Shown one piece after another: positions 8,981 to 18,404 of a stretch of DNA of 64,000 nucleotides. A model generated the notes under the pieces. That model was not told the origin of the DNA. It saw nothing but the letters and a program-made list of their open reading frames with translations, and did not search any database. The DNA comes from JAAYZH01 sp964479695 (GTDB taxonomy: Bacteria; Bacillota; Clostridia; Saccharofermentanales; Fastidiosipilaceae): the NCBI GenBank assembly GCA_964479695.1, contig CAYZSO010000010.1, positions 1 through 64,000 of the forward strand, read 5' to 3'. The translations under genes were made by a program, and so were the position numbers. Every line of letters starts with the position of its first letter. Positions within the stretch are counted from its first letter, which is position 1.

Positions 8981-11900
8981 ATGAAGACAGAAGTGAAATC
9001 ATTTTCTGAATTTTATAAGTCTGTGTGTAATGACGATTTTGTTTTCATGTTTGGAACGGGGATATCTGCGTCACTTACAGGTAAACGCATTAGCTGGTAT
9101 CAATGGATAGTGGACGGAATCACTTTATTAAAGGATGATTCTTTAGCCGAACGATTAAAGTCAGAACTCGATACGGATTCGTCCGCAGATAATCTGATAG
9201 AAATTGTGGGAAGGGTTCTGACCGCTATAAAAGCAGAGGGGTCTTATTCTGCGTGGATGGAGCAGAGTTTTGAAGCTGCGTGTATTACTAATTCATCCTT
9301 AGCTGAAACACTTCAGAAGCTAACTGTTTTTAATGATGTTTTTGCTACAACCAATTATGACCTGCTGCTCGAAAAAGCAACAGGTCTAAATTCTTTATCT
9401 TACGAACAGCCGGATCAAGCATTTGCCATGCTTCAGTCTGGTCAGTCGAACGCTGTGCTTCATATCCACGGCATCTACGACTCCGTTCACGGAATCGACA
9501 ATATTGTAGCTGACAAAAAACAGTATGACGCTGTTCTGAATGATAAGGGAGCACAGTTTATTCAAAATATTCTGGGTACTCGCACACTGGTTTTTGTAGG
9601 ATGCGGAAAGACAACGGAAGATGTAAATATAAAGCAGTTCGTTGAGTTTGCCCGTAAGTTTCTGAAGATGGACAGAACATATTACTTCCTTTACAACTCA
9701 TCTTCTCCTGTTGACGGTCTGCCGGATAATATTCAGATGATTCCTTATGGAAATGAGTATTCCGATCTGCCCGATTTTCTTGAAACTTTGGCAGTTGAGC
9801 GCATCAAACATAGGATTTCAAAAAATCATATCATCGGAAGAAACGCATTTGAAGACCCTCCGCTGACCGATGATTCAATTTTACGATACCATTTCTCGCA
9901 TAGGTCAATTCCGTTTTGTGGACGCAAAAATGAGCTTGATAGTCTAAATGCATTTATCCGTACAGATCATTCTTTTTTGTGGTGGGCGATAACAGGTCAG
10001 GCGGGAGCGGGAAAGAGCCGTCTGGCGTATGAATTCATAAGAAAATTGCCGTCATTATGGTTAGGTTTTTTCCTGAATGAAGAAATTGATGATCGTGATA
10101 TATACAGCTTTATCCCTTTCTGTAATACCGTTGTTGTCGTTGATTATGTGGCAGGCAGGGAAAGAGTTGTTGCTGAAAGCATCAAGCATTTTTATGAACG
10201 GTTTGCTGCTACACATTATAAACTTCGGATATTGATTCTGGAACGGGAAAATAGCAGGGACGCTGGTTCTTGGTATTCAAAACTTTTGCAAAGAAGCACA
10301 TTTGAATTACTTAAAACGTCAGAGTACGGTTCGGATTTTCTTTATTTGGGGGATTTGGATCGAAGTGCGGTAGAAAGTATAATCTCCAATGTTTGTTTGG
10401 CGCATGGACTGGAAAATGATCCGATCCATGATGCTGAGTTGTATGACATTTATAGTCAAAAATTTGAACATCTGCGCTTCAGACCGTTGTATCTTCAGAT
10501 GTTTGTTGAGGCGTGGATTGCTAACGGTCAGAATATTCCAAAATACGACGGCTATACCGGCCTTTTAGAGAATTTACTTGAACGGGAACAGGAAAAATGG
10601 CTGTTGTCGGTTAATAACGATCAGGAAGTCTGTAACGCCTGTGTCCGTCTTTTGATCAGAGCTAATATTGCGCCGATAAAACTTGATAACATACCTGACC
10701 TTTACAAGAAAGATTGGGAGACAGTTCAAAAATATATAGTATCTCATAGTTTTATGGGAAAGCAAAAGAGTTCTTTTCAAGACTCCTTGTTGAATTCTCT
10801 ATGTCAGAATATTGACAATAGCCATGCCATAATAGCTCCGCAGTTCCCGGATATTATTAAGGAATTTATGTTCAGTTACTATACTGAGCCGGAATCACTC
10901 CCGGAGATAATGAAGGAAATATGGCTTCATTCTGCTGCTCCTTTTTCGGTATTCATTTCAAAATGCCTGATGGATTTCGGAGATCAGGACTTTTATAAAC
11001 AAGCAATAAATGCATATAATGTATCCACTGAAGATATAGAAGTACTTTCAGGGCGACTTAACTTTCTTCAGAACAGACTCATCCAAAAAGGTGAAGATCC
11101 AAGTGTGTTCTGGGGCTTGATCGATAACGAGTATGCGTTTTGGTCATCAGTGGTTGTCCCTGACGTAGATGAGGAAAAGAGGGATGTAATTGCCTCATTA
11201 AAAGTTTCGGGATTATATAAAGTCGCAAAACATATCGGTGCGTGGTCGCTTTATGATATGTCGCCGATGATTGAAGTAATAGATGAAATGCTGGAGGTCC
11301 CAGGCGGACCGGCGACCTTGATTATGAAAAAGGATTTCCTGCATGATTCTATTCGGGAATTAGCTACTGCTTCATTCTCTGACGATTCAAACTATCTTAA
11401 AGAAAAACTTGACGCTCTAATAAGTGATTCGCCGGAAGATGAGTTCGATAATCTTCTTCAGATGCAGAATTGTAATGTTGAAATGATGGGCTTTATCTTG
11501 AGCGGGAAATTCAATAAAGCCAAAAGAGTTTTGCTTGAGATGAGAGAAAAGTGCAATACAAATTTCATCGAATCTGTGCGCAGCCTTGCACACTCATGTT
11601 TTAATATTGATACTCTCTCGTTTCAATTCGAGAACCTCGGCACATTAGGTGTTGGTCTTCCAATAGTAGAGTCATTGGAAGCAATCTATCCTGATGATTA
11701 TGAAATCCGAGCTAGAAGAATAGGATGTCAAACAGCATGCCTGCAAAAGCAGTTTTTTGTTGACAAAGTGCCAATCGATACAATTACGAATAAGGCAGAT
11801 GAATTGAATCATGCTTTGTTAAGTATGTCTATTAACGGTTCTGATTCAGATCAGGCGCTTGGAATGACATGGGGTGCCTTAAATACTTTGAGAATTAACT

Positions 11901-12391
11901 TTGCATCTCAGAAAGAGATAGAAGTGATTATTCAAGAAGCAGAAGATATTTTGAAGATAAATAATAAACTGTCCGAAGTTGTTAGTGCAGCAATCATCGG
12001 TACACGAGCATTACATAAGGAACATCTTCATACAAGAATTTCCCATGCGGAGGTTGAACATTTTTATCAGTATGTTGAAGTAAATCCTGAATCGGAAAGC
12101 ATTAGAAACGAATTTTTTGAAATGTTGAAAGAGTCAGAGGATGCCGGGAAAACAAGGGATTATTTGAATCAGGACATAGTTCGGGAAACTTTCCAGGATG
12201 CCAAATATAACCCAATCATGGGAAGCGGTATTCCTGAGATTGATTTTGCGGGGAAACTTTTAGAGGACACTTTTACGGTGGAGGAGCCGTATGTAAGAAA
12301 GTACCGGAAAATAGGAAGAAATGAACCGTGTCCATGTGGGAGCGGTAAAAAATTCAAGCAATGCTGCATAGGCAAAGGAATATATGATTAA
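8981..12391 (+). CDS. SIR2 - STAND NTPase - SEC-C protein, probable anti-phage NADase (Avs-like)
   Basis: This encodes 1136 residues from the ATG at 8981, which has GAAGGGG before it; an in-frame TTG at 8966 is less likely. The N-terminal 250 residues form a SIR2-type NAD-binding domain: MFGTGIS (23-29), TTNYD (about 123-127) and HIHG (161-164) supply the glycine loop, catalytic Asn and His, and VFVGCG follows. Next is a STAND-type P-loop ATPase: GQAGAGKS (about 338-345) and VVVVDY (about 383). A long helical sensor region follows. The C-terminus is a zinc-binding SEC-C motif, CPCGSGKKFKQCC (CxCx8CC, about 1116-1128). Known SIR2-STAND proteins (Avs5-like) deplete NAD after sensing phage. The SEC-C tail is the uncommon part. 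The gene interrupts a sugar-nucleotide operon and has a lower GC content than its neighbours. Confidence 0.85.
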   Translation: MKTEVKSFSEFYKSVCNDDFVFMFGTGISASLTGKRISWYQWIVDGITLLKDDSLAERLKSELDTDSSADNLIEIVGRVLTAIKAEGSYSAWMEQSFEAACITNSSLAETLQKLTVFNDVFATTNYDLLLEKATGLNSLSYEQPDQAFAMLQSGQSNAVLHIHGIYDSVHGIDNIVADKKQYDAVLNDKGAQFIQNILGTRTLVFVGCGKTTEDVNIKQFVEFARKFLKMDRTYYFLYNSSSPVDGLPDNIQMIPYGNEYSDLPDFLETLAVERIKHRISKNHIIGRNAFEDPPLTDDSILRYHFSHRSIPFCGRKNELDSLNAFIRTDHSFLWWAITGQAGAGKSRLAYEFIRKLPSLWLGFFLNEEIDDRDIYSFIPFCNTVVVVDYVAGRERVVAESIKHFYERFAATHYKLRILILERENSRDAGSWYSKLLQRSTFELLKTSEYGSDFLYLGDLDRSAVESIISNVCLAHGLENDPIHDAELYDIYSQKFEHLRFRPLYLQMFVEAWIANGQNIPKYDGYTGLLENLLEREQEKWLLSVNNDQEVCNACVRLLIRANIAPIKLDNIPDLYKKDWETVQKYIVSHSFMGKQKSSFQDSLLNSLCQNIDNSHAIIAPQFPDIIKEFMFSYYTEPESLPEIMKEIWLHSAAPFSVFISKCLMDFGDQDFYKQAINAYNVSTEDIEVLSGRLNFLQNRLIQKGEDPSVFWGLIDNEYAFWSSVVVPDVDEEKRDVIASLKVSGLYKVAKHIGAWSLYDMSPMIEVIDEMLEVPGGPATLIMKKDFLHDSIRELATASFSDDSNYLKEKLDALISDSPEDEFDNLLQMQNCNVEMMGFILSGKFNKAKRVLLEMREKCNTNFIESVRSLAHSCFNIDTLSFQFENLGTLGVGLPIVESLEAIYPDDYEIRARRIGCQTACLQKQFFVDKVPIDTITNKADELNHALLSMSINGSDSDQALGMTWGALNTLRINFASQKEIEVIIQEAEDILKINNKLSEVVSAAIIGTRALHKEHLHTRISHAEVEHFYQYVEVNPESESIRNEFFEMLKESEDAGKTRDYLNQDIVRETFQDAKYNPIMGSGIPEIDFAGKLLEDTFTVEEPYVRKYRKIGRNEPCPCGSGKKFKQCCIGKGIYD

Positions 12392-12489
12392 ATATGGATT
12401 ATCATTATTCTTTGGGTTTTCGATAAAACTATGGGCTATGTTGTCGTCGAGTAGGTGAAAAAAATTACAGCATTATGGGAGGAACCTAT

Positions 12490-13005
12490 ATGACTGCTTT
12501 AGAAATTATCCAGTTAATAACAAATATTTGCGTGATTTCCGGGACTGTTGTAGCGGTAATTCAACTTTGGCTCAATAGAAAAATTGCACAAAAGGATTTA
12601 GAACGCCGAAAAAAAGAGGCGACTATTTCATTTACATATGCGGTGTTAGAACGTGTTCGTGAGCTGAGCGAGATGATTGATGATGAATACGATGATGAGC
12701 CGGTGAAAATTGAAGAATACCAAGCAAGTGTCGAAATGCAAAATACAATACGTCAATATCTCGATATTATGGAAAGAATTGCGGTTGGAATTAACACTGG
12801 TGTGTATGATTTTGATATTTATTGCAGGATTTGTGGGACAAGCACTGTGATGTATTGGAAGCAACTCAGTCATGTTATTGAAGCCAGATGAAAAGAATTA
12901 CAAAGACCCGAAATATATATTGAATTTGAAAGTTTGGCAAATAGGATTATGGAGAGTAAAAGACTCGCTAAAAACCATAAAGGCGATTTGAACGAAAGAT
13001 TGTAA
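12490..13005 (+). pseudogene. DUF4760-like membrane-anchored protein with one in-frame TGA
   Basis: The ATG at 12490 (GGGAGG upstream) opens a frame with an N-terminal hydrophobic segment (LITNICVISGTVVAVIQLWL) followed by charged helices, as in DUF4760 proteins. It stops at a TGA at 12889-12891, but the same frame continues with coding-like sequence (KELQRPEIYIEFESLANRI) to a TAA at 13003-13005. The full product would be 171 residues, matching the family length. One base change (CGA or TGG to TGA) explains it. The truncated 133-residue form could still be made. It lies 98 bases after the SIR2-STAND gene and may be its accessory. Confidence 0.6.
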
Positions 13006-13106
13006 TATCAGATATAAAAGCAATGGTAATTGGTTTAACATCGTTTTTCGCTCCACGATCATTACGACTATAATTTGACAAACGACAACAATGTCACAAT
13101 AGCATA

Positions 13107-13135
13107 TTGACAAATCGCAAAAAATGTGATATAAT
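13107..13135 (+). promoter_or_regulatory. Near-perfect sigma-A promoter of the HTH-GHMP kinase operon
   Basis: TTGACA (13107-13112), a 17-base spacer and TATAAT (13130-13135) match consensus. The start codon is 35 bases downstream. This gives the downstream sugar genes their own promoter, independent of the SIR2-STAND gene. Confidence 0.85.
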
Positions 13136-13170
13136 CTATCGAACAATACAATGGGAAGTATGTTAAAACA

Positions 13171-14577
13171 ATGAATTACCTTGATGTAAGAGAAATCTCT
13201 AAGAATTGGAATATTCCTGAACGTAAGGTTACAGCACTATGTCGTGATGGCAGAATTATCGGTGCAAAGAAGTCGGGGAAATCTTGGTTGATTCCCGATG
13301 ATGCCGTGAGGCCCCTTGACGGTCGCACCAAAGAGGCAGCCGAAGAAAAAGCAGACTGTCTCTCCAATCAGACTACGGTTGGTTACACTGCTGTCGGTGC
13401 CAGAGCCCGTGCTTTTGATAAGTTCAAACAGACCTACGGAAAAGAGCCGCAGAACGTGGCTTTCACACCGTATCGCATCTGTCCTATTGGAGCGCACTCC
13501 GACCATAACCTAGGCAAGATCACCGGCTTTGCCATCGACAAGGGTATCTACATTGCCTACGGCCCTAAAATGAACGGTGTCATTGAAATCAAGTCTTTGC
13601 AGTTCCCGAAGCGGGCACAGTGGCACGTTTCCGAAGTACCGCAGACAAAGGAAAACGACTGGGCTGACCATTTAAGAGGTGCGACTATCGCCCTGAACGC
13701 CCGACATCCGCTTCGTGTAGGGCTTTGCGCTGTCATTGACGGAGAACTGCCCATCGGTGGGCTATCGTCATCTGCGGCAGTTATCATTACATTCCTTTCT
13801 GCACTTGCAAGTCTGAACAACATCAACCTCACCCCGACAGAAATGATAACCATTTCCAAAGAAGCCGAGAACAGATATGTCGGTGTGTCCTGCGGAAAGC
13901 TCGACCAGTCCTGCGAGGTATATTGCCGCAAAGAACAGCTGCTCTATCTCGATACCAAGGATGATACCTTTGAACTGATAAAAACGCCCGAGAGCATGAA
14001 ACCCTATGAGATCGCTATCTTCTTCTCAGGACTTGAGAGAAGTCTCGCTTCTTCTAAGTTCAACATGCGTGTGGATGAAGCTCGTTCTGCCGCATACTCC
14101 TTGATGGCTTTGTCCGGGATGGAATATGGCAAGTTTGAAGAAGCGAACCTCCGGGATGTGCCTTATGAGATCTATCTGAAATATAAAGACAAGTTGCCGG
14201 TGAACTTTGCGAAACGTGCCGAGCACTGGTACACCGAATATCAGCGTGTGGAAGCCGGTGCAGAAGCGTGGAGAAGGGGAAATATTGAGGAATTCGGTCG
14301 GCTCTCCTTTGAAAGCGGAAGATCCTCTATCGAAAACTGGGAGACAGGTTCTCCGGAACTTATAAAGCTCTATGAGATCATGACCCATACCAAGGGCATC
14401 TACGGAGGCCGTTTCTCCGGCGCAGGATTTAAAGGTTGCTGTATGGCGCTGATCGATCCTGCCTACGAAAAAGAAATACTGGAACAGGTGGAGAGAGAAT
14501 ATCTCGAAGTGTTCCCGAATCTGAAAGGAAAGTATTCCGCACATATCTGTCATACGGCGGACGGTGTTAGATTATGA
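13171..14577 (+). CDS. HTH domain fused to a galactokinase-like GHMP sugar kinase
   Basis: This 468-residue protein starts with about 50 residues of a MerR/excisionase-type helix-turn-helix (YLDVREISKNWNIPERKVTA, then GAKKSGKSWLIPDDA), an Ala/Glu linker, and then a GHMP kinase: RICPIGAHSDHN (about 100-111, the galactokinase signature with its sugar-binding Asp), PIGGLSSSAAV (about 194, phosphate loop) and GGRFSGAGFKGCC (about 411, third motif). It should phosphorylate a sugar or uronic acid at C1. The next three genes encode a nucleotidyltransferase, an epimerase and a dehydrogenase, so the product is probably converted to a UDP-sugar. The DNA-binding head on a kinase is unusual and suggests self-regulation. 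The stop overlaps the next start (ATGA). Confidence 0.85.
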   Translation: MNYLDVREISKNWNIPERKVTALCRDGRIIGAKKSGKSWLIPDDAVRPLDGRTKEAAEEKADCLSNQTTVGYTAVGARARAFDKFKQTYGKEPQNVAFTPYRICPIGAHSDHNLGKITGFAIDKGIYIAYGPKMNGVIEIKSLQFPKRAQWHVSEVPQTKENDWADHLRGATIALNARHPLRVGLCAVIDGELPIGGLSSSAAVIITFLSALASLNNINLTPTEMITISKEAENRYVGVSCGKLDQSCEVYCRKEQLLYLDTKDDTFELIKTPESMKPYEIAIFFSGLERSLASSKFNMRVDEARSAAYSLMALSGMEYGKFEEANLRDVPYEIYLKYKDKLPVNFAKRAEHWYTEYQRVEAGAEAWRRGNIEEFGRLSFESGRSSIENWETGSPELIKLYEIMTHTKGIYGGRFSGAGFKGCCMALIDPAYEKEILEQVEREYLEVFPNLKGKYSAHICHTADGVRL

Positions 14578-15311
14578 AGTGTTTGATTTTAGCTGCCGGT
14601 TATGCCACAAGGCTTTATCCTTTGACGGAGAATTTTCCGAAGCCCCTGCTGGATGTGTGCGGTAAGTCCATCGTGGACTGGCTGATTGACGACCTGCGGA
14701 CGGCGAATAAGATAGACGAATTTGTCATCATCTCCAACCACAAGTTTGCCCATTGCTTTGACGATTGGGCAAAGGACAAGGATTACAAGGTTACGATTGC
14801 GGATGACGGCACAAGCACAAACGATACAAGGCTCGGTGCGGTCTGCGACATCAAGTTCGCCATCGACAAGCTGAATCTTGATGATGACATGATGGTGCTT
14901 GCAGGGGACAATGTGCTGGATTTCTCGCTGACCACATTCTTATCCTACGCCATTGAAAAACAGGCTTCCTGCGTGATGCGTTACTTTGAGCCGAAGAAGG
15001 AGACCCTTCCGAAGCGTGGCGTTTTGGAGCTGGACGGAGACATAGTAATCAGCATGGAAGAAAAACCGAAGGAGCCGAAAACACAGTGGTGCTGTCCGCC
15101 GTTCTACTTCTACACCAAAGCCGATGCCAAGCGGATCGGTGAAGCACTGAATGACGGTTGCGGCTATGACGCTCCCGGAAGCTTTATCGCATGGCTTTGT
15201 CAAAAAGCCCCTGTCTATGCTATGGAAATGCCGGGAAGCCGCTACGATGTCGGCAATCTCGAAAGCTATACGAAAATCAAGAACGAATACAGAGGGATCA
15301 CGAAATGCTGA
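14574..15311 (+). CDS. Sugar-1-phosphate nucleotidyltransferase
   Basis: The gene encodes 245 residues. The N-terminus LAAGYATRLYPLTENFPKPL (6-25) is the nucleotidyltransferase signature with the phosphate-binding Gly/Arg and Lys. VLAGDNVLDFS (about 106) carries the metal-binding Asp. It is shorter than RmlA and resembles the stand-alone transferases that act after GHMP sugar kinases. It should join the sugar-1-phosphate made by the upstream kinase to a nucleotide, most likely UTP in this context. It overlaps the kinase gene by 4 bases and the epimerase gene by 7, so the three are translationally coupled. Confidence 0.85.
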   Translation: MKCLILAAGYATRLYPLTENFPKPLLDVCGKSIVDWLIDDLRTANKIDEFVIISNHKFAHCFDDWAKDKDYKVTIADDGTSTNDTRLGAVCDIKFAIDKLNLDDDMMVLAGDNVLDFSLTTFLSYAIEKQASCVMRYFEPKKETLPKRGVLELDGDIVISMEEKPKEPKTQWCCPPFYFYTKADAKRIGEALNDGCGYDAPGSFIAWLCQKAPVYAMEMPGSRYDVGNLESYTKIKNEYRGITKC

Positions 15312-16378
15312 CGAAAAATGTTGATCTGAAAAACAAAACGATCCTTGTGACAGGTGCTGCCGGTTTCATCGGTTCCAATCTGGTCATGGAGCTTCTGCGG
15401 ACAGTCGAGCCTGTGAATATCGTGGGTTTTGATAGCTGCAATGACTACTACGAGGTGTCACTCAAAGAGTATCGCCTTGCGGAAATTGAAAAGCTGTCCG
15501 AAAGCTATCCGAACAGCAAGTGGAAGTTTATCAAGGGCAACCTTGCGGATAAGGCACTGGTGGACAAGACCTTTGCTGAATACAAGTTTGATGTGGTGGT
15601 GAACCTGGCTGCGCAAGCCGGTGTCCGATACTCCATCGACCATCCTGATGTTTATATTGAATCGAACATCATCGGCTTCTATAACATCCTCGAAGCCTGC
15701 CGCTACAATCCCGTGGAGCATTTGGTTTATGCTTCTTCATCTTCCGTCTATGGCGGTAACAAGAAAGTACCCTTCAGCACGGATGACAAGGTGGATAATC
15801 CTGTGTCCCTGTATGCCGCAACCAAGAAGAGCAATGAGCTGCTGGCTCATGCTTATTCCAAGCTCTACAACATTCCCTCCACGGGATTGCGGTTCTTCAC
15901 CGTTTACGGTCCTGCAGGTCGTCCCGACATGGCATATTTTGGTTTTACCAATAAACTGCTGAAAGGCGAAACGATACAAATTTTCAACTACGGCAACTGC
16001 AAGCGTGACTTTACATTCGTTGATGATATTGTTGAGGGTGTAAAACGTGTCATGCAGCACGCACCGGAAAAGAAGAACGGGGAGGACGGGTTGCCTGTTC
16101 CGCCGTATGCAGTCTATAACATCGGAAACAACAGCCCCGAAAATCTTCTGGACTTCGTGCAGATCCTTTCGGAAGAACTGATCCGTGCAAAAGTGCTTCC
16201 TGCCGATTACGACTTTGAAGCCCATAAAAAGCTTGTTCCGATGCAGCCGGGGGATGTGCCAATAACTTTTGCCGACACATCGGCTCTTGAAGCGGATTTC
16301 GGATTCAAGCCGTCAACTTCGCTTCGTGAAGGACTGCGCCGCTTTGCAGAGTGGTATAAGAAATACTATAATATCTAA
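15305..16378 (+). CDS. UDP-glucuronate 4-epimerase-like SDR enzyme
   Basis: This 357-residue protein starts at the ATG at 15305 (AGAGGG upstream); an in-frame codon at 15191 lies deep inside the previous gene. It has the NAD-binding GAAGFIGSN (about 16-24), FDSCNDYYEVSLKEYRL typical of UDP-glucuronate 4-epimerases, AAQAGVRYSI, SSSSVYGG, and the catalytic YAATK (about 164-168). It interconverts UDP-glucuronate and UDP-galacturonate in the cytoplasm. With the dehydrogenase at 16510 (UDP-glucose to UDP-glucuronate) and the kinase/transferase pair, two routes to UDP-galacturonate exist in one operon. No truncation is seen. Confidence 0.85.
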   Translation: MLTKNVDLKNKTILVTGAAGFIGSNLVMELLRTVEPVNIVGFDSCNDYYEVSLKEYRLAEIEKLSESYPNSKWKFIKGNLADKALVDKTFAEYKFDVVVNLAAQAGVRYSIDHPDVYIESNIIGFYNILEACRYNPVEHLVYASSSSVYGGNKKVPFSTDDKVDNPVSLYAATKKSNELLAHAYSKLYNIPSTGLRFFTVYGPAGRPDMAYFGFTNKLLKGETIQIFNYGNCKRDFTFVDDIVEGVKRVMQHAPEKKNGEDGLPVPPYAVYNIGNNSPENLLDFVQILSEELIRAKVLPADYDFEAHKKLVPMQPGDVPITFADTSALEADFGFKPSTSLREGLRRFAEWYKKYYNI

Positions 16379-16509
16379 GTTAACAACGCATTTTCTGTCG
16401 CCATAGGAGACACCATAGGGACGCAAAATGCACTGAAACACGCACTGTCTTTTTATATCGGTTGCGAGCCGGAAAAAAGCAGAACAGAAAAACATAAGGA
16501 GAAATAATT

Positions 16510-17694
16510 ATGCGTATTGCAGTTGCAGGAACCGGCTATGTCGGTCTGTCTATGGCTATTTTACTTTCACAGTACAACGAGGTCAAAGCTGTGGATATTA
16601 TTCAGGATAAGATTGACCTCATCAATAATAAGAAAAGCCCCATCGTTGATAAAGAGATAGAAGAGTACCTTGCCACAAAAGAACTGAATCTGGTTGCTAC
16701 TGTTGATGGTGCTTCTGCTTATAAGGAAGCGGAACTTGTCATCATTTCCACCCCAACGAACTATGACCCGAACAAGAACTACTTTGATACCTCATCCGTT
16801 GAATCCGTCATTGAACAGGTCATTGCCGTCAATCCTGATGCCGTAATGATTATCAAATCCACCGTTCCTGTCGGCTACACAGAGAGCGTCAGAGAAAAGT
16901 TCAAATGTGACAACATCCTCTTCAGCCCGGAATTCCTGAGAGAGGGCAAGGCACTTTACGATAATCTCTACCCATCGCGTATTATTGTCGGTGTTCCCGT
17001 TGGTAATAAACGTCTCGAAAAAGCGGCACACACCTTTGCAGAACTGCTCCAAGAAGGTGCGATCAAAGAGAATATTGAAGTTCGCTTTATGAATCCGACC
17101 GAAGCGGAAGCCGTAAAGCTCTTTGCCAATACCTACCTTGCACTCCGTGTCAGCTTCTTCAATGAGTTGGATACCTATGCCGCTGTGCGTGGACTTGATA
17201 CTAAGTCGATCATCGAGGGTGTCGGGCTTGACCCCAGAATCGGCAGTCACTATAATAATCCGTCTTTCGGCTACGGCGGCTACTGCCTCCCCAAAGACAC
17301 GAAACAGCTTCTTGCCAATTACAACGATGTGCCGCAGAATATTATTTCCGCTATCGTTGCGGCAAACGGAACGAGAAAAGACTTCATTGCCGACCAAATC
17401 ATCGCAAAACAGCCGAAAATCGTCGGTGTGTACCGTCTGACCATGAAAGCCGGAAGCGACAACTTCCGTCAAAGTTCTATTCAAGGCGTAATGAAGCGAA
17501 TCAAAGCGAAAGGCATCGAGGTTGTGATCTATGAGCCGACGATGAAAGACGAAACTTTCTTTAGTAGCCGTGTCATTCGTAATCTTGACGAATTCAAGCA
17601 GATCTCCGATGTAATCATCGCAAATCGATATAACGAAGACATCGCTGATGTGCTGGACAAGGTCTATACCAGAGACTTGTATTTTAGAGATTAA
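16510..17694 (+). CDS. ugd: UDP-glucose 6-dehydrogenase
   Basis: This 394-residue NAD-dependent enzyme shows the Rossmann motif GTGYVGLSMA (7-16), the STPTNYD loop (about 85), SPEFLREGKALYDNLYPSRI (about 139-158, substrate binding) and GYGGYCLPKDTKQ with the catalytic Cys at 259. It oxidises UDP-glucose to UDP-glucuronate. AAGGAG precedes the ATG. About 130 bases separate it from the epimerase gene; this gap contains a GCATTTT/AAAATGC inverted repeat (about 16388-16431), which may be a partial terminator. The 394-residue length is typical of the short Ugd form. Confidence 0.9.
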   Translation: MRIAVAGTGYVGLSMAILLSQYNEVKAVDIIQDKIDLINNKKSPIVDKEIEEYLATKELNLVATVDGASAYKEAELVIISTPTNYDPNKNYFDTSSVESVIEQVIAVNPDAVMIIKSTVPVGYTESVREKFKCDNILFSPEFLREGKALYDNLYPSRIIVGVPVGNKRLEKAAHTFAELLQEGAIKENIEVRFMNPTEAEAVKLFANTYLALRVSFFNELDTYAAVRGLDTKSIIEGVGLDPRIGSHYNNPSFGYGGYCLPKDTKQLLANYNDVPQNIISAIVAANGTRKDFIADQIIAKQPKIVGVYRLTMKAGSDNFRQSSIQGVMKRIKAKGIEVVIYEPTMKDETFFSSRVIRNLDEFKQISDVIIANRYNEDIADVLDKVYTRDLYFRD

Positions 17695-17708
17695 GAAGGG
17701 ACTAAGGA

Positions 17709-18404
17709 ATGGATGGACTCGAAAAAATATTAGATAAGCTTGGCATTTTCAGCATATTAGCAGTGTTTGTTCCTGGTTTGGCTATTGGTACTGATGCTTA
17801 TTTGCTCTGCGAAATTGCTGAAATTAAGAGTGGTTCCTTTTCTGAAATGGGATTAGTGTTTATTATTGTATCTTTTCTTTTGGGAATAGTCTTCTACGAG
17901 ATTGGTTATACATTGTTTGCTTTTACAAAGATACAAGATAAGATTCTCTTTAATGTTGTACGAGGAAAATACATATTTCAAAGGTCTCCGCATTTGAAAC
18001 TTTGTGATTATGAGTACAAAAAGGTAAAAGAATACATAAATAACAACGCAACAAATAATAAGCAAAGTCCAAAAGATGAAAATGACGATATTGATAATTG
18101 TTCTGATGCTAACTGGGATGGATATCGGGTATATAACTATTGCAAATATCGGGTAAAGGAACATCGAGATAACAATTCAATAGTTGCTATGAGCAGGACA
18201 TTATTTATATATTTTTTCTGTATTTCAGTAGTGACTGCTATTATGGCTATGTGTGATAGTTGTTACTATGTTTGTTGTGATTGCAAATTATGGCTCTTTG
18301 CAGCAGTTCATTTCGCTTTGTTTATCATTTTTATCATAAGAACATTTCGCGGTTATGAGTTGATGTATGCAACAGTAATCAAAGAGTTTTATCAAACGAT
18401 TTGA
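17709..18404 (+). CDS. Four-helix membrane protein of unknown function
   Basis: This 231-residue protein has four predicted membrane segments: two near the N-terminus (about 12-33 and 44-68) and two near the C-terminus (about 164-185 and 194-211). A soluble, charged and Asn/Asp-rich middle of about 95 residues (KVKEYINNNATNNKQSPKDE and following) lies between them. It begins 14 bases after the ugd stop with AAGGGAC upstream. Its base composition is more AT-rich than the sugar genes. I do not recognise a family. The shape (membrane helices around a soluble core) is like some effector or sensor proteins of defence systems, but that is only an analogy. Confidence 0.6.
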   Translation: MDGLEKILDKLGIFSILAVFVPGLAIGTDAYLLCEIAEIKSGSFSEMGLVFIIVSFLLGIVFYEIGYTLFAFTKIQDKILFNVVRGKYIFQRSPHLKLCDYEYKKVKEYINNNATNNKQSPKDENDDIDNCSDANWDGYRVYNYCKYRVKEHRDNNSIVAMSRTLFIYFFCISVVTAIMAMCDSCYYVCCDCKLWLFAAVHFALFIIFIIRTFRGYELMYATVIKEFYQTI

